From Chloroflexota bacterium (GTDB taxonomy: Bacteria; Chloroflexota; Dehalococcoidia; Lucifugimonadales; Australimonadaceae), in contig JAPOOH010000189.1 of NCBI GenBank assembly GCA_026713505.1, positions 1 through 6,016 on the forward strand: a DNA stretch of 6,016 bases, read 5' to 3'. Each line of letters starts with the position of its first letter. The stretch's first letter is position 1. Positions 1 to 5,396 of the stretch are shown in pieces. The translations under genes and the position numbers were made by a program. The notes under the pieces were generated by a model. The model saw only the letters and a list, made by a program, of their open reading frames with translations. It made no database searches and was not told where the DNA came from.

Positions 1-53
1 TCGTGGCGAATGAGGTCAGCCAGACGGTGACCATCTACGAGATAGCGCGCTAG
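1..53 (+). CDS. C-terminal end of an unidentified protein (partial)
   Basis: The reading frame starting at base 3 is open from the window edge to a TAG at 51-53 and gives VANEVSQTVTIYEIAR. Its body lies outside the window. The gene is inferred because the frame is open to the edge, the tail has an ordinary protein-like alternation of residues (TVTIYEI), and it would converge with the lipoprotein gene ending at 90, with a hairpin between the two stops. Sixteen residues are too few to name a family. A chance open frame of this length is quite possible, so confidence is modest. Confidence 0.4.
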   Translation, partial: VANEVSQTVTIYEIAR

Positions 54-84
54 GCGTGAGGCGCATGGCGCCTCCCCAGCGCGC
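45..84. terminator. Possible bidirectional hairpin terminator between convergent genes
   Basis: A perfect 7-bp inverted repeat, GAGGCGC (58-64) and GCGCCTC (68-74) with a 3-base loop, sits between the converging stops at 53 and 90. The self-complementary hexamer GCGCGC at 45-50 recurs at 79-84 and could add an outer stem. No T-run follows on either strand, so this is not a textbook intrinsic terminator. The position makes a transcription-ending role plausible. Confidence 0.35.
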
Positions 85-89
85 ACTTG

Positions 90-1367
90 CTACCCCGTCA
101 CCGATGGCACCCAGAAGGCGAGGCGGCCTGTGGCGATGGGATGCGGAGCGTCGTTGCCGGTAGCGTCGACGACCCAGACCTGCGGCCCCACACCCCGCTC
201 GATGGCGCCCGTGAGCACCAGTTTCGTCGAGTCGGCAGACCAGACAAGGTGCGAGGGCGCGAACTGGTCGAAGAACTGCATGTGGGTGAGGAAGTCCGGT
301 GTAGGGATGAAGCTGGTGAGGTGCGTTGTGCCACCGGAGGCCGGGTCGACGGCCTGCCAGGTCAAGGAGCCGTCGTAGACTGCGCGGGCGATGCGCTCTC
401 CGTCCGGCGACCAGTAGAAGGCGGCCGTACGGCCGGAGACCAGTTGGCTCGGCCTGCCGGAGCCGTCATCGTCCACCACATAGAGCTCGGCATGGAACGC
501 CCTCGATGGACGCCTCGTTGCTACTGCGACGTGGCCCCCGGCAGGCGACCAGGCGAATGCGGCCTCGCCCGGGATATCCATCAACGTTACGCGGTCTGTC
601 CCGTCAAGCTTCGAGGTCACGAGCCTGCCGACGCCGCCATCCTCGACGATATAGGCGATACGCTCGCCGTCCGGGCTGAACGCGGGAACGCGGTAGCGCA
701 GCGAGTCCGCTTCGAGGTCGCGCGTCGAGCGGTCATGCGTGTCGTGCAGGAGCAACTGCTCGCGCCGGTGCACGAGGACGTACCTTCCATCCGGAGACCA
801 GACGTGGTAGAGCGGGGCGTCGGTTGCGACCTCGTAGGGATCACCGTCGCCCGGTTCGACCATAAAGAGGCCGAGTCCCTGTCCCCGGCCTCGCGGGGCG
901 ACGAACGACAGGAAGTCCGCGTCCGGCGACCATAGCGCGTAGTGCGGCGCGCCATTGGCGACGAGGGGAACGGAGCCGGGAGTCGTCTCGTGCACCTGCT
1001 GCTCGCGGTCACCGCCCGCGTCGAACAGGACGAGGCTCGCGATCGCATTGCCATCAGCGTCAGGGGTACGGGAGACGGCGGCCCGCTTGCCGTCCGGCGA
1101 CCACGTGGGCCAGGTGTAGCGGACGGCCTGAGGCTGCTGGAGACGGACCGCGACATCGGTGCCGGATGGAGCGGAATCGCTGCCGCCGGTAAGGCGTTCA
1201 AGGTCGCCGCCGTCGCTCCTCATCGTCCATATGTCGAACCTCGGTCCGACGACGACGATCCGCTGCTCGGGGGAGGGCTCCGGTGCAAGGGACGCGGGCG
1301 CGGACCCCTCGCCGCACGCCGGGAGAGCGAGCAACCCGGCGGCGCAGGCGAGGCGGAGCAGGTTCAT
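90..1367 (-). CDS. TolB-like beta-propeller lipoprotein (PD40/WD40-like repeats)
   Basis: A 425-residue predicted lipoprotein. The N-terminus has a short hydrophobic signal (LLRLACAAGLLALPAC) ending in a lipobox, LPAC, with the acylated cysteine at residue 18. A low-complexity Ala/Pro/Glu linker follows. The rest is a beta-propeller: IWTMRSDGGDLERLT at about 46-60 is a classical TolB/PD40 blade, and seven WSPDG-type motifs start near residues 89, 146, 180, 220, 273, 319 and 366 (the last is degenerate, WSADS). It is therefore expected to be anchored outside the cytoplasmic membrane and to bind a protein or ligand. TolB itself belongs to the Tol-Pal system, but no other tol gene is present, so the symbol is not given. 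The ATG overlaps the nadC stop by 4 bases (ATGA), with an SD-like GGTGGA at 1374-1379. Fold and location are well supported; the function is unknown. Confidence 0.88.
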   Translation of the reverse strand: MNLLRLACAAGLLALPACGEGSAPASLAPEPSPEQRIVVVGPRFDIWTMRSDGGDLERLTGGSDSAPSGTDVAVRLQQPQAVRYTWPTWSPDGKRAAVSRTPDADGNAIASLVLFDAGGDREQQVHETTPGSVPLVANGAPHYALWSPDADFLSFVAPRGRGQGLGLFMVEPGDGDPYEVATDAPLYHVWSPDGRYVLVHRREQLLLHDTHDRSTRDLEADSLRYRVPAFSPDGERIAYIVEDGGVGRLVTSKLDGTDRVTLMDIPGEAAFAWSPAGGHVAVATRRPSRAFHAELYVVDDDGSGRPSQLVSGRTAAFYWSPDGERIARAVYDGSLTWQAVDPASGGTTHLTSFIPTPDFLTHMQFFDQFAPSHLVWSADSTKLVLTGAIERGVGPQVWVVDATGNDAPHPIATGRLAFWVPSVTG

Positions 1368-2221
1368 GCGCCGTCCACCCGGACCTCCAGGCTGATGTCA
1401 AGGGCCGCAACGGAGTGCGTGACCGCACCAGTCGATAGCAGGTCGACGCCCGTCTCGGCAACATCGCGCACGGTGTCGATGGTGATGCCGCCGGATGCCT
1501 CGGTTAGCGCGCGGCCCTTGCAGATGGCAACGCCCTCGCGCATCTGCTCCGGCGTCATGTTGTCGAACAGGATGATGTCGGCGCCGGCCTCGACGGCCTC
1601 GCGGACCTGGTCCAGTGTGTCGCACTCGACCTCGATGCGGATGGTGTGGGCCGCGTCGCGCTTGGCGCGCCGGATCAGCTCAGTCATGCTCTCGCCGCGT
1701 GTGGCCATCGCTGCGATGTGATTGTCTTTGATGAGGATGCCGTCGCCGGTGCTCATCCGGTGGTTGTGGCCGCCGCCCATGCGGACAGCGTACTTGTCCA
1801 GCAGCCGCCAACCGGGAAGCGTCTTGCGCGTGTCGATCATCTGGGTGGGGAGGCCGTCGATCGCACGCACGAAACCGTTGACCGCCGTGGCGATGCCGCT
1901 CATGCGCTGGACGAAGTTGAGGGCGGTGCGCTCCGCGCGGAGGATGCTCGACATCCGCCCGCGTATCGCCGCGACGTACATGCCGCGCTCAACGGGCGAG
2001 CCGTCGTCGACCAGACGCGTCGTCTCGAGCGTGGGGTCGGTCTCGCGGAAGACTTCAAGGGCCACGTCGACACCCGCCAGGACGCCATTCGCCTTCGGCA
2101 TCATGAGCGCCTCGCTCGTGAGATCGTCGGGCAGGAGCGAGGATGTGGGGTCGTAGGCGACCTCGTCCTCGGCCAGCGCCATGCGTATCAGGTCTCGCGT
2201 TCCGTGCCAGTGGTGCAGCAT
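1364..2221 (-). CDS. nadC: Nicotinate-nucleotide diphosphorylase (carboxylating), quinolinate phosphoribosyltransferase
   Basis: A cytoplasmic enzyme of de novo NAD synthesis. It condenses quinolinate with PRPP to give nicotinate mononucleotide, CO2 and diphosphate. At 285 residues it has the normal family length and all the expected motifs: ERTALNFVQRMSGIAT (97-112), DTRKTLPG (130-137, with R132 and K133), RMGGGHNHR (147-155), GILIKDNHI (161-169), IEVEC (196-200), ILFDNM (217-222), EASGGI (241-246) and LLSTGAVTHS (261-270). The start is fixed by a strong ribosome binding site, AGGTGA (2225-2230), three bases before the ATG. nadA and nadB are not in the window. The stop overlaps the lipoprotein start (ATGA), so that gene is probably translationally coupled. 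A gap of 92 bases with an inverted repeat separates nadC from the DUF1643 gene and suggests its own promoter. Confidence 0.97.
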   Translation of the reverse strand: MLHHWHGTRDLIRMALAEDEVAYDPTSSLLPDDLTSEALMMPKANGVLAGVDVALEVFRETDPTLETTRLVDDGSPVERGMYVAAIRGRMSSILRAERTALNFVQRMSGIATAVNGFVRAIDGLPTQMIDTRKTLPGWRLLDKYAVRMGGGHNHRMSTGDGILIKDNHIAAMATRGESMTELIRRAKRDAAHTIRIEVECDTLDQVREAVEAGADIILFDNMTPEQMREGVAICKGRALTEASGGITIDTVRDVAETGVDLLSTGAVTHSVAALDISLEVRVDGA

Positions 2222-2224
2222 GGT

Positions 2225-2230
2225 TCACCT
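2225..2230 (-). promoter_or_regulatory. Ribosome binding site of nadC
   Basis: On the minus strand the bases read GAGGTGA just before ACC-ATG. It is the clearest Shine-Dalgarno site on the minus-strand genes of this window and fixes the nadC start at 2221. Confidence 0.8.
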
Positions 2231-2262
2231 CGCGCCAGGGGGAATTTCGCTTGTGAGGGAGA

Positions 2263-2292
2263 ATTCTACGGCGGCGCAAGGGGTACTTTGTG
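2263..2292 (-). promoter_or_regulatory. Possible nadC promoter
   Basis: A TAGAAT sequence (minus strand, 2263-2268) resembles a sigma-70 -10 box and would give a leader of about 35 bases containing the nadC ribosome binding site. At 16-18 bases further upstream there is no good -35 hexamer (CAAAGT, ACAAAG or CACAAA). Those bases are half of the inverted repeat at 2285-2308, so an activator or repressor could act there. This is inferred from one hexamer and from position only. Confidence 0.3.
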
Positions 2293-2308
2293 CGTTCCGT
2301 CACAAAGT
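2285..2308. repeat. Perfect 8-bp inverted repeat upstream of nadC
   Basis: ACTTTGTG (2285-2292) and CACAAAGT (2301-2308) are exact reverse complements around an 8-base spacer. The repeat starts 5 bases after the DUF1643 stop codon and ends 63 bases before the nadC ATG. It could be a dyad operator for nadC or an RNA hairpin after the DUF1643 gene. The stem is A/T-rich and no T-run follows on the minus strand, which argues against a simple intrinsic terminator. Confidence 0.6.
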
Positions 2309-2313
2309 CCACG

Positions 2314-2937
2314 CTATGAGTCACTCCATAGCCTGACTTCTGCCCATCTTCTCAGGTCATCTGCTTGCGGCCATTGGCCTCGCAACTGGGGTTTTGCGTG
2401 CCGAGGTTGCTGCTCGGTCTTCGTCAACCCGAACGTGTACAGCTTGTTCTCATGTCCAGCGCCGACGAGCAAGGCTACGACCTCTCGGCTACGTCCCCTG
2501 AAACCGCCCTTGCCTCCCCATGCGCAGACGATAATGCCGGCGCTCTCTGCTGCCTTGCGGATGTGGAGGTCGTTGATGTGCAGGTCACTCCGGGAGGCAC
2601 CCCGGCAAAGCGCACAGCCGGTGAACCCTTTGCCTTCGGGTCGGTGCGGCCCCATCAGGTCTCGAGGCAGAGCGCTGGAGTCGCCGCCGCGTACCGGGAA
2701 CAGGTTGCATACCCAGAGCGTGCCGTAGCCCCACTCCTGAGCAAGGCGCTTACAACGGCTCACCGTCTCGTCTGAGCGTTCGTGGTCTGCCTTGTTCGGG
2801 TTCAGCATGAGGAACAGGCAGATGCCGTTGTCGACCGGCTCAGCGGGGTTCTCTAACGCGGCTTCGAGCCAGTAACGGTAGCGGCGGTTGAGGGATTCGT
2901 CCCAAGAGCAGACGCGGTGCAGTGCTACTGAGGACAT
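2314..2937 (-). CDS. DUF1643 family protein with a CxxC-containing insertion
   Basis: A 207-residue protein recognised as DUF1643 by its ordered motifs: RYRYWLE (19-25), LFLMLNPNKAD (41-51), TVSRCKRLAQEWGYG (58-72), LWVCNLFPVR (74-83), IIVCAWGGKG (135-144) and LYTFGLTK followed by QPRHAKP (166-183). The function of the family is not established. It is often small and scattered, and is found in phages and accessory regions. This copy is longer than the roughly 160-170 residues I expect, partly because of about 20 residues between the GPHRP segment and NDLHIRKAA. That stretch includes C108-x2-C111 and nearby histidines and could bind a metal (inference). The ATG at 2937 has no good Shine-Dalgarno site: an AGAGGA lies some 24 bases away, too far. 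No other start fits the conserved N-terminus. Sampled G+C (about 62%) is slightly below that of nadC and miaB. Confidence 0.85.
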   Translation of the reverse strand: MSSVALHRVCSWDESLNRRYRYWLEAALENPAEPVDNGICLFLMLNPNKADHERSDETVSRCKRLAQEWGYGTLWVCNLFPVRGGDSSALPRDLMGPHRPEGKGFTGCALCRGASRSDLHINDLHIRKAAESAGIIVCAWGGKGGFRGRSREVVALLVGAGHENKLYTFGLTKTEQQPRHAKPQLRGQWPQADDLRRWAEVRLWSDS

Positions 2938-2990
2938 CGGTCCGGGGCTTCTGATGCTTCCTCTACAACAGCCACGGCGTAGTGCGGGCG

Positions 2991-3191
2991 TCAGACCGCC
3001 TCGAACTCCAAGGCAGACAGATTCAAGGCGGAGGAGCGCTTCGACAAGTGGAGCATCTCGATACCTACCACTTCGTTCGATGCGCTGTAGTCCAGGACGA
3101 TTCCAGGGGAGACTTCTTCTGATTCGACTATGGGCGTGTCGTCCAGTCGAAGGTAGAGGGCGTCTGCTTCCTTATCGACATGCAGTTTCAT
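2991..3191 (-). CDS. DUF2283 small protein
   Basis: A 66-residue protein matching DUF2283: MKLHVDKEADALYLRLDD at the N-terminus, then PGIVLDY (38-44) and VVGIEMLHLSKR (49-60). The family is small, cytoplasmic and of unknown function, and often sits beside small accessory or toxin-antitoxin-like genes. The frame stays open further upstream, to an ATG at 3275, but those extra 28 codons lie inside miaB and are rich in Arg and Pro with no similarity to the family. The ATG at 3191 is preceded by AAGGCGA at a usable distance and is preferred. The gene starts 16 bases after the miaB stop, so the two are probably cotranscribed. Its G+C, counted by eye at about 55%, is clearly below that of its neighbours and may indicate recent acquisition. 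Confidence 0.85.
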   Translation of the reverse strand: MKLHVDKEADALYLRLDDTPIVESEEVSPGIVLDYSASNEVVGIEMLHLSKRSSALNLSALEFEAV

Positions 3192-3207
3192 AGTCTGTCG
3201 CCTTGCC

Positions 3208-4509
3208 CTACGCCAGCGCAGTGGTACGCGCCCTGCCCTGCAGAGACCAGGGGGTCGTTCGCGTGATGCGGACATTCAGCACGTCGCCCAGCGTCACGCC
3301 GTCGTCCTCGGCGTGGTCGAAGAAGACGAGCTTGTCGGTGCGGGTGCGGCCCTGCCAGCGGCCTTTGTTGTGGCCGTCCACCAGCACTTCCTGCGTCGTG
3401 CCGAAGTAAGCGGTGTTGATCTCGGAGAGGATGGCTTCCTGCGCGGCCTCGATGGCCTTCAGGCGGCGGTGTTTCTCCTCCTGCGGCACGTCGTCGGTCA
3501 TCTTCCGCTCGGCGAACGTGTTGGGGCGGGTCGAGTACATCGCGCTGTGTACTTTGTCGAATCGCAGGTCGCGCACCATGTCGAGCGAGTCCACGAACTG
3601 TGCTTCGGTTTCGCCGGGGAAGCCGACGATGAGGTCAGTGACCATCGCGACGCCGGGGATTGTCTCGCGGATGCGGGCGACGAGTTCGCGGTACTGTGCA
3701 TTGGTGTAGCCGCGCCGCATGTTCGCGAGCACTTCGTCATTGCCGGCCTGGAACGGCAGGTTGATGTTCTCCATCACGCGCGGCAGGCCCGCAACCGCCT
3801 CGATGATGCGCTCGCTCATGTCGTTGGGGTGGGAAGTGAGGAAGCGGATGCGCGCAAGCTCGGGCACGCGGTCGTGGACGGCCTCCAGGAGGTCGGCAAG
3901 GTCGGGCGCGCCCGGGAGGTCGTGGCCGTACGAGTCGACGTTCTGGCCGAGGAGCGTCACCTCGAGCACGCCGCGCGCGACAAGCATGCGGCACTCCTCG
4001 ACGAGTTCCTCTACGGGCCGCGAGACCTCGCGTCCGCGTCGGTAGGGGATGATGCAGAACGTGCAGAATTTGTCGCACCCGTGGATGATGGGCACATGCG
4101 TCGTGACCGAGGGATGGCCCGGCACGAACGGCCCTGCGCAGCCGTCGGAGTCGACGCCCATCTTGTCACCAACGAGTTCGATGAGCGGCTCGAACTGCTG
4201 CGGCTGCATGAAGACGTCGACGTAGGGGTAGCGCTTGCGGAGGTCGTCCTGCTTCGGGCCAACCATGCAGCCCATGAGCGCGAGCGTCTTGTCCGGGAAG
4301 CGCTGCTTCCACGGCTTGAGCGACGTGAGCATGCCGGTGACGCGGTCCTCGGCCTGCTGCCGCACGACGCAGCTGTTGAGGACGATGACGTCGGCCTGCT
4401 TGGGCGTGTCGGCGGACTCGAGGCCGAGCTGCTCCAGGCCCGCCCCCATCCGCTCGGAGTCGGCCTTGTTCATCTGACAGCCAACAGTCCAGATGTAGTA
4501 ACTCGGCAT
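3208..4509 (-). CDS. miaB: tRNA-2-methylthio-N6-dimethylallyladenosine37 synthase
   Basis: A radical-SAM methylthiotransferase that converts i6A37 to ms2i6A37 next to the anticodon of tRNAs reading UNN codons, which improves decoding. It is 433 residues, the usual length. The N-terminal MTTase domain has the three auxiliary cluster cysteines C11 (in TVGCQMNKADSE), C47 (LNSCVVR) and C81 (MGCMVG). The radical-SAM core has GCDKFCTFCIIPYRRG, with C145-x3-C149-x2-C152. LLGQNVDSYG (187-196) favours MiaB over RimO or MtaB. LPFQAGNDEVL and DLIVGFPGET are further family motifs. A C-terminal TRAM domain covers about 370-433 (EVLVDG to VRITRTTP). It begins 5 bases after the protease stop and has no visible Shine-Dalgarno site, so translation probably depends on coupling. 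The usual partner miaA is not in the window. Confidence 0.96.
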   Translation of the reverse strand: MPSYYIWTVGCQMNKADSERMGAGLEQLGLESADTPKQADVIVLNSCVVRQQAEDRVTGMLTSLKPWKQRFPDKTLALMGCMVGPKQDDLRKRYPYVDVFMQPQQFEPLIELVGDKMGVDSDGCAGPFVPGHPSVTTHVPIIHGCDKFCTFCIIPYRRGREVSRPVEELVEECRMLVARGVLEVTLLGQNVDSYGHDLPGAPDLADLLEAVHDRVPELARIRFLTSHPNDMSERIIEAVAGLPRVMENINLPFQAGNDEVLANMRRGYTNAQYRELVARIRETIPGVAMVTDLIVGFPGETEAQFVDSLDMVRDLRFDKVHSAMYSTRPNTFAERKMTDDVPQEEKHRRLKAIEAAQEAILSEINTAYFGTTQEVLVDGHNKGRWQGRTRTDKLVFFDHAEDDGVTLGDVLNVRITRTTPWSLQGRARTTALA

Positions 4510-4514
4510 GGCGC

Positions 4515-4868
4515 TTACATCAGCAGGCCCGGAACGGGCGTGAGGCGTTGCTCGATGGGGTCTACGGCGAGGCTGAACAGCTCAAGCACCGTTGCGCCGA
4601 GCAATGCACCTGCGCCGTCAGGACCGAAGACTGTGAGAACCACACGCCGTCGGCCATCGAGTTCCACTTCCACCTGCCCGAGGTGCATCTCAACGACCTC
4701 ACCGGTGGCAGTGCGAAACCTGCCTGTCTCGATCGGCGCGATCCCTAGACGCTGCAAGAGGCTTGCAGGCAGAGAGGCATACGTCGCTCCGGTATCCACA
4801 AGTGCGTCGATGTCCTCGGTGACGCCGTTTGTGCCGATGATTCGCATGTTCACGGTGAAGGTTCCCAT
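4515..4868 (-). CDS. Retropepsin-like (clan AA) aspartic protease
   Basis: A 117-residue single-domain protein with the signature of clan AA aspartic proteases: ALVDTGATYASLP (22-34), with catalytic Asp25 in DTGA, and near the C-terminus GALLGATVLELFSLAVDP, the usual Leu-Leu-Gly-containing strand and helix. A single DTG per chain means an active enzyme would have to form a homodimer, as retroviral proteases do. There is no signal peptide or membrane segment, so it is probably cytoplasmic. Substrates of these free-standing bacterial and archaeal proteases are not known. The ATG at 4868 is the only usable start downstream of the tRNA, 27 bases after the encoded CCA, and its ribosome binding site is weak. 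The stop is 5 bases before miaB, so the two are probably cotranscribed. Confidence 0.85.
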   Translation of the reverse strand: MGTFTVNMRIIGTNGVTEDIDALVDTGATYASLPASLLQRLGIAPIETGRFRTATGEVVEMHLGQVEVELDGRRRVVLTVFGPDGAGALLGATVLELFSLAVDPIEQRLTPVPGLLM

Positions 4869-4895
4869 GGTTGCTCGTGACCGCTCATTCGGTGG

Positions 4896-4988
4896 TGGCG
4901 GAGGGAGCGGGATTCGAACCCGCGAGGGAGCTCATCACCCCCAACCCGCTTAGCAGGCGGGCGCACTAGGCCACTATGCGATCCCTCC
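4896..4988 (-). tRNA. tRNA-Ser (anticodon GCU), CCA encoded
   Basis: A complete class II tRNA on the minus strand. The acceptor stem is GGAGGGA/TCCCTCC (4988-4982 with 4906-4900), the D stem GCA/TGC has a loop containing GG, and the anticodon stem is CCCGC/GCGGG. The loop CTGCTAA gives anticodon GCU, which reads AGC and AGU. The 21-base variable region forms a 5-bp arm, GGGGG with CTCCC including one G-U pair, as expected for serine. The T arm is GCGGG-TTCGAAT-CCCGC. The discriminator is G (4899) and CCA is encoded at 4896-4898. Every stem pairs fully, so it should be functional. tRNAs reading AGY normally carry t6A37 rather than ms2i6A, so it is not expected to be a substrate of the adjacent MiaB. 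Confidence 0.97.
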
Positions 4989-5000
4989 GCGCCACTCGTC

Positions 5001-5030
5001 AGGATAACAAATCCACCCTTCTCCGGTCAT
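5001..5030 (-). promoter_or_regulatory. Probable promoter of tRNA-Ser
   Basis: On the minus strand ATGACC (5025-5030) and TATCCT (5001-5006) are separated by 18 bases. Each matches the sigma-70 consensus at four of six positions, and the -10 box ends 12 bases before the mature 5' end of the tRNA. Position supports it; sequence support is moderate. Confidence 0.45.
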
Positions 5031-5134
5031 GCGCCACGCATTGTGCTCTCAGGCTGCGAGATTCCCTCAGTTCACAAACGAAGTGCAACGCCAGACTAAG
5101 GTGTTGCCATGGGAGAAATGGTGATGCGCCACGC
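5029..5134 (+). repeat. 11-bp direct repeat in the divergent promoter region
   Basis: ATGCGCCACGC occurs at 5029-5039 and again at 5124-5134, 95 bases apart. Its core GCGCCAC is also found at 4989-4995. One copy is just upstream of the tRNA promoter and the other precedes the amidase operon. It may be a binding site shared by both promoters, or a chance repeat in GC-rich DNA. Apart from this repeat and the promoter elements, the 4989-5174 gap shows no gene. Confidence 0.35.
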
Positions 5135-5149
5135 GCTGCCGGCAGACGC

Positions 5150-5167
5150 TAGAATGCGGCGCGGAGG
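5150..5167 (+). promoter_or_regulatory. -10-like box and ribosome binding site of the amidase operon
   Basis: TAGAAT at 5150-5155 resembles a sigma-70 -10 box. GGAGG at 5163-5167 is a strong Shine-Dalgarno site 7 bases before the ATG at 5175 and decides that start. If the -10 box is used, transcription would begin at about 5162 and the leader would be only about a dozen bases. No convincing -35 box lies at the right distance; TTGCCA at 5104-5109 is too far upstream. The ribosome binding site is firm, the promoter tentative. Confidence 0.5.
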
Positions 5168-5174
5168 TTCCCGT

Positions 5175-5396
5175 ATGCCCGACCTGACCACCGATGAGGT
5201 GCGCTCGCTGCTGCGGGCGCTCGACATGACGCCGCTCGACGCCGTAGACCTCGACGAGATCACGAACCGCGTGAACGCCATCAACGAGGCCGCCGCGGCG
5301 CTCGAAGACCCCGAGGCCGACGCCGTAGAACCCATCCCCGTCTTCTGGCTCACCGCCGAGGGCGCGGAGGCAGAGGAGGCCGGCGATGGCCGATGA
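5175..5396 (+). CDS. AtzG/GatC-like small amidase subunit
   Basis: A 73-residue protein immediately upstream of, and overlapping, an amidase gene. The sequence is mainly helical in character: MPDLTTDEVRSLLRALDM, a second helix-like stretch (DLDEITNRVNAINEAAAAL, 25-43) and then VEPIPVF (51-57), resembling the EPAPVF ending of AtzG/DUF4089-like proteins that pair with AtzE-type amidases. GatC is the related partner of GatA. In those systems the small subunit wraps the amidase and stabilises it. The tail (AEGAEAEEAGDGR) is strongly acidic, and its Glu codons contain the amidase ribosome binding site. The frame extends upstream to an ATG at 5109, but GGAGG at 5163-5167 points to 5175. The family match is from motif memory and the protein is divergent; the operon context supports it well. 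Confidence 0.7.
   Translation: MPDLTTDEVRSLLRALDMTPLDAVDLDEITNRVNAINEAAAALEDPEADAVEPIPVFWLTAEGAEAEEAGDGR
5374..5379 (+). promoter_or_regulatory. Ribosome binding site of the amidase, inside the upstream gene
   Basis: AGGAGG, a perfect Shine-Dalgarno core, lies 6 bases before the amidase ATG at 5386 and within the last codons of the small subunit. It supports this start and close coupling of the two subunits. Confidence 0.8.

Noticed and set aside
87..935. 282-codon plus-strand open frame opposite the lipoprotein gene
   Set aside because: Antisense shadow rich in Arg, Gly and Val with no domain or ribosome binding site. The minus-strand propeller motifs and lipobox are unmistakable.
1646..2728. 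360-codon plus-strand open frame opposite nadC and DUF1643
   Set aside because: It spans two well-supported minus-strand genes and their intergenic region and shows no family motifs.
3208..4509. Alternative identity as RimO or MtaB
   Set aside because: GQNVDSYG, the CQMNKADSE segment and the overall layout match MiaB. RimO has a QDT-type motif at the corresponding place.
3313..4953. Very long open frame (546 codons) on the plus strand, opposite miaB, the protease and part of the tRNA
   Set aside because: It is antisense to clearly conserved genes and runs into the tRNA. Long opposite-strand open frames are expected in GC-rich genes with strong third-position bias. No recognisable domain.
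3208..4988. Idea that the neighbouring tRNA-Ser is a substrate of MiaB
   Set aside because: The anticodon is GCU (AGY codons). MiaB acts on i6A37 tRNAs that read UNN codons, so this tRNA should carry t6A37 instead. Adjacency alone is not evidence.
4896..4988. tRNA-Ser as an integration (att) site for a mobile element
   Set aside because: No integrase gene and no second copy of the tRNA 3' end is visible in the window.
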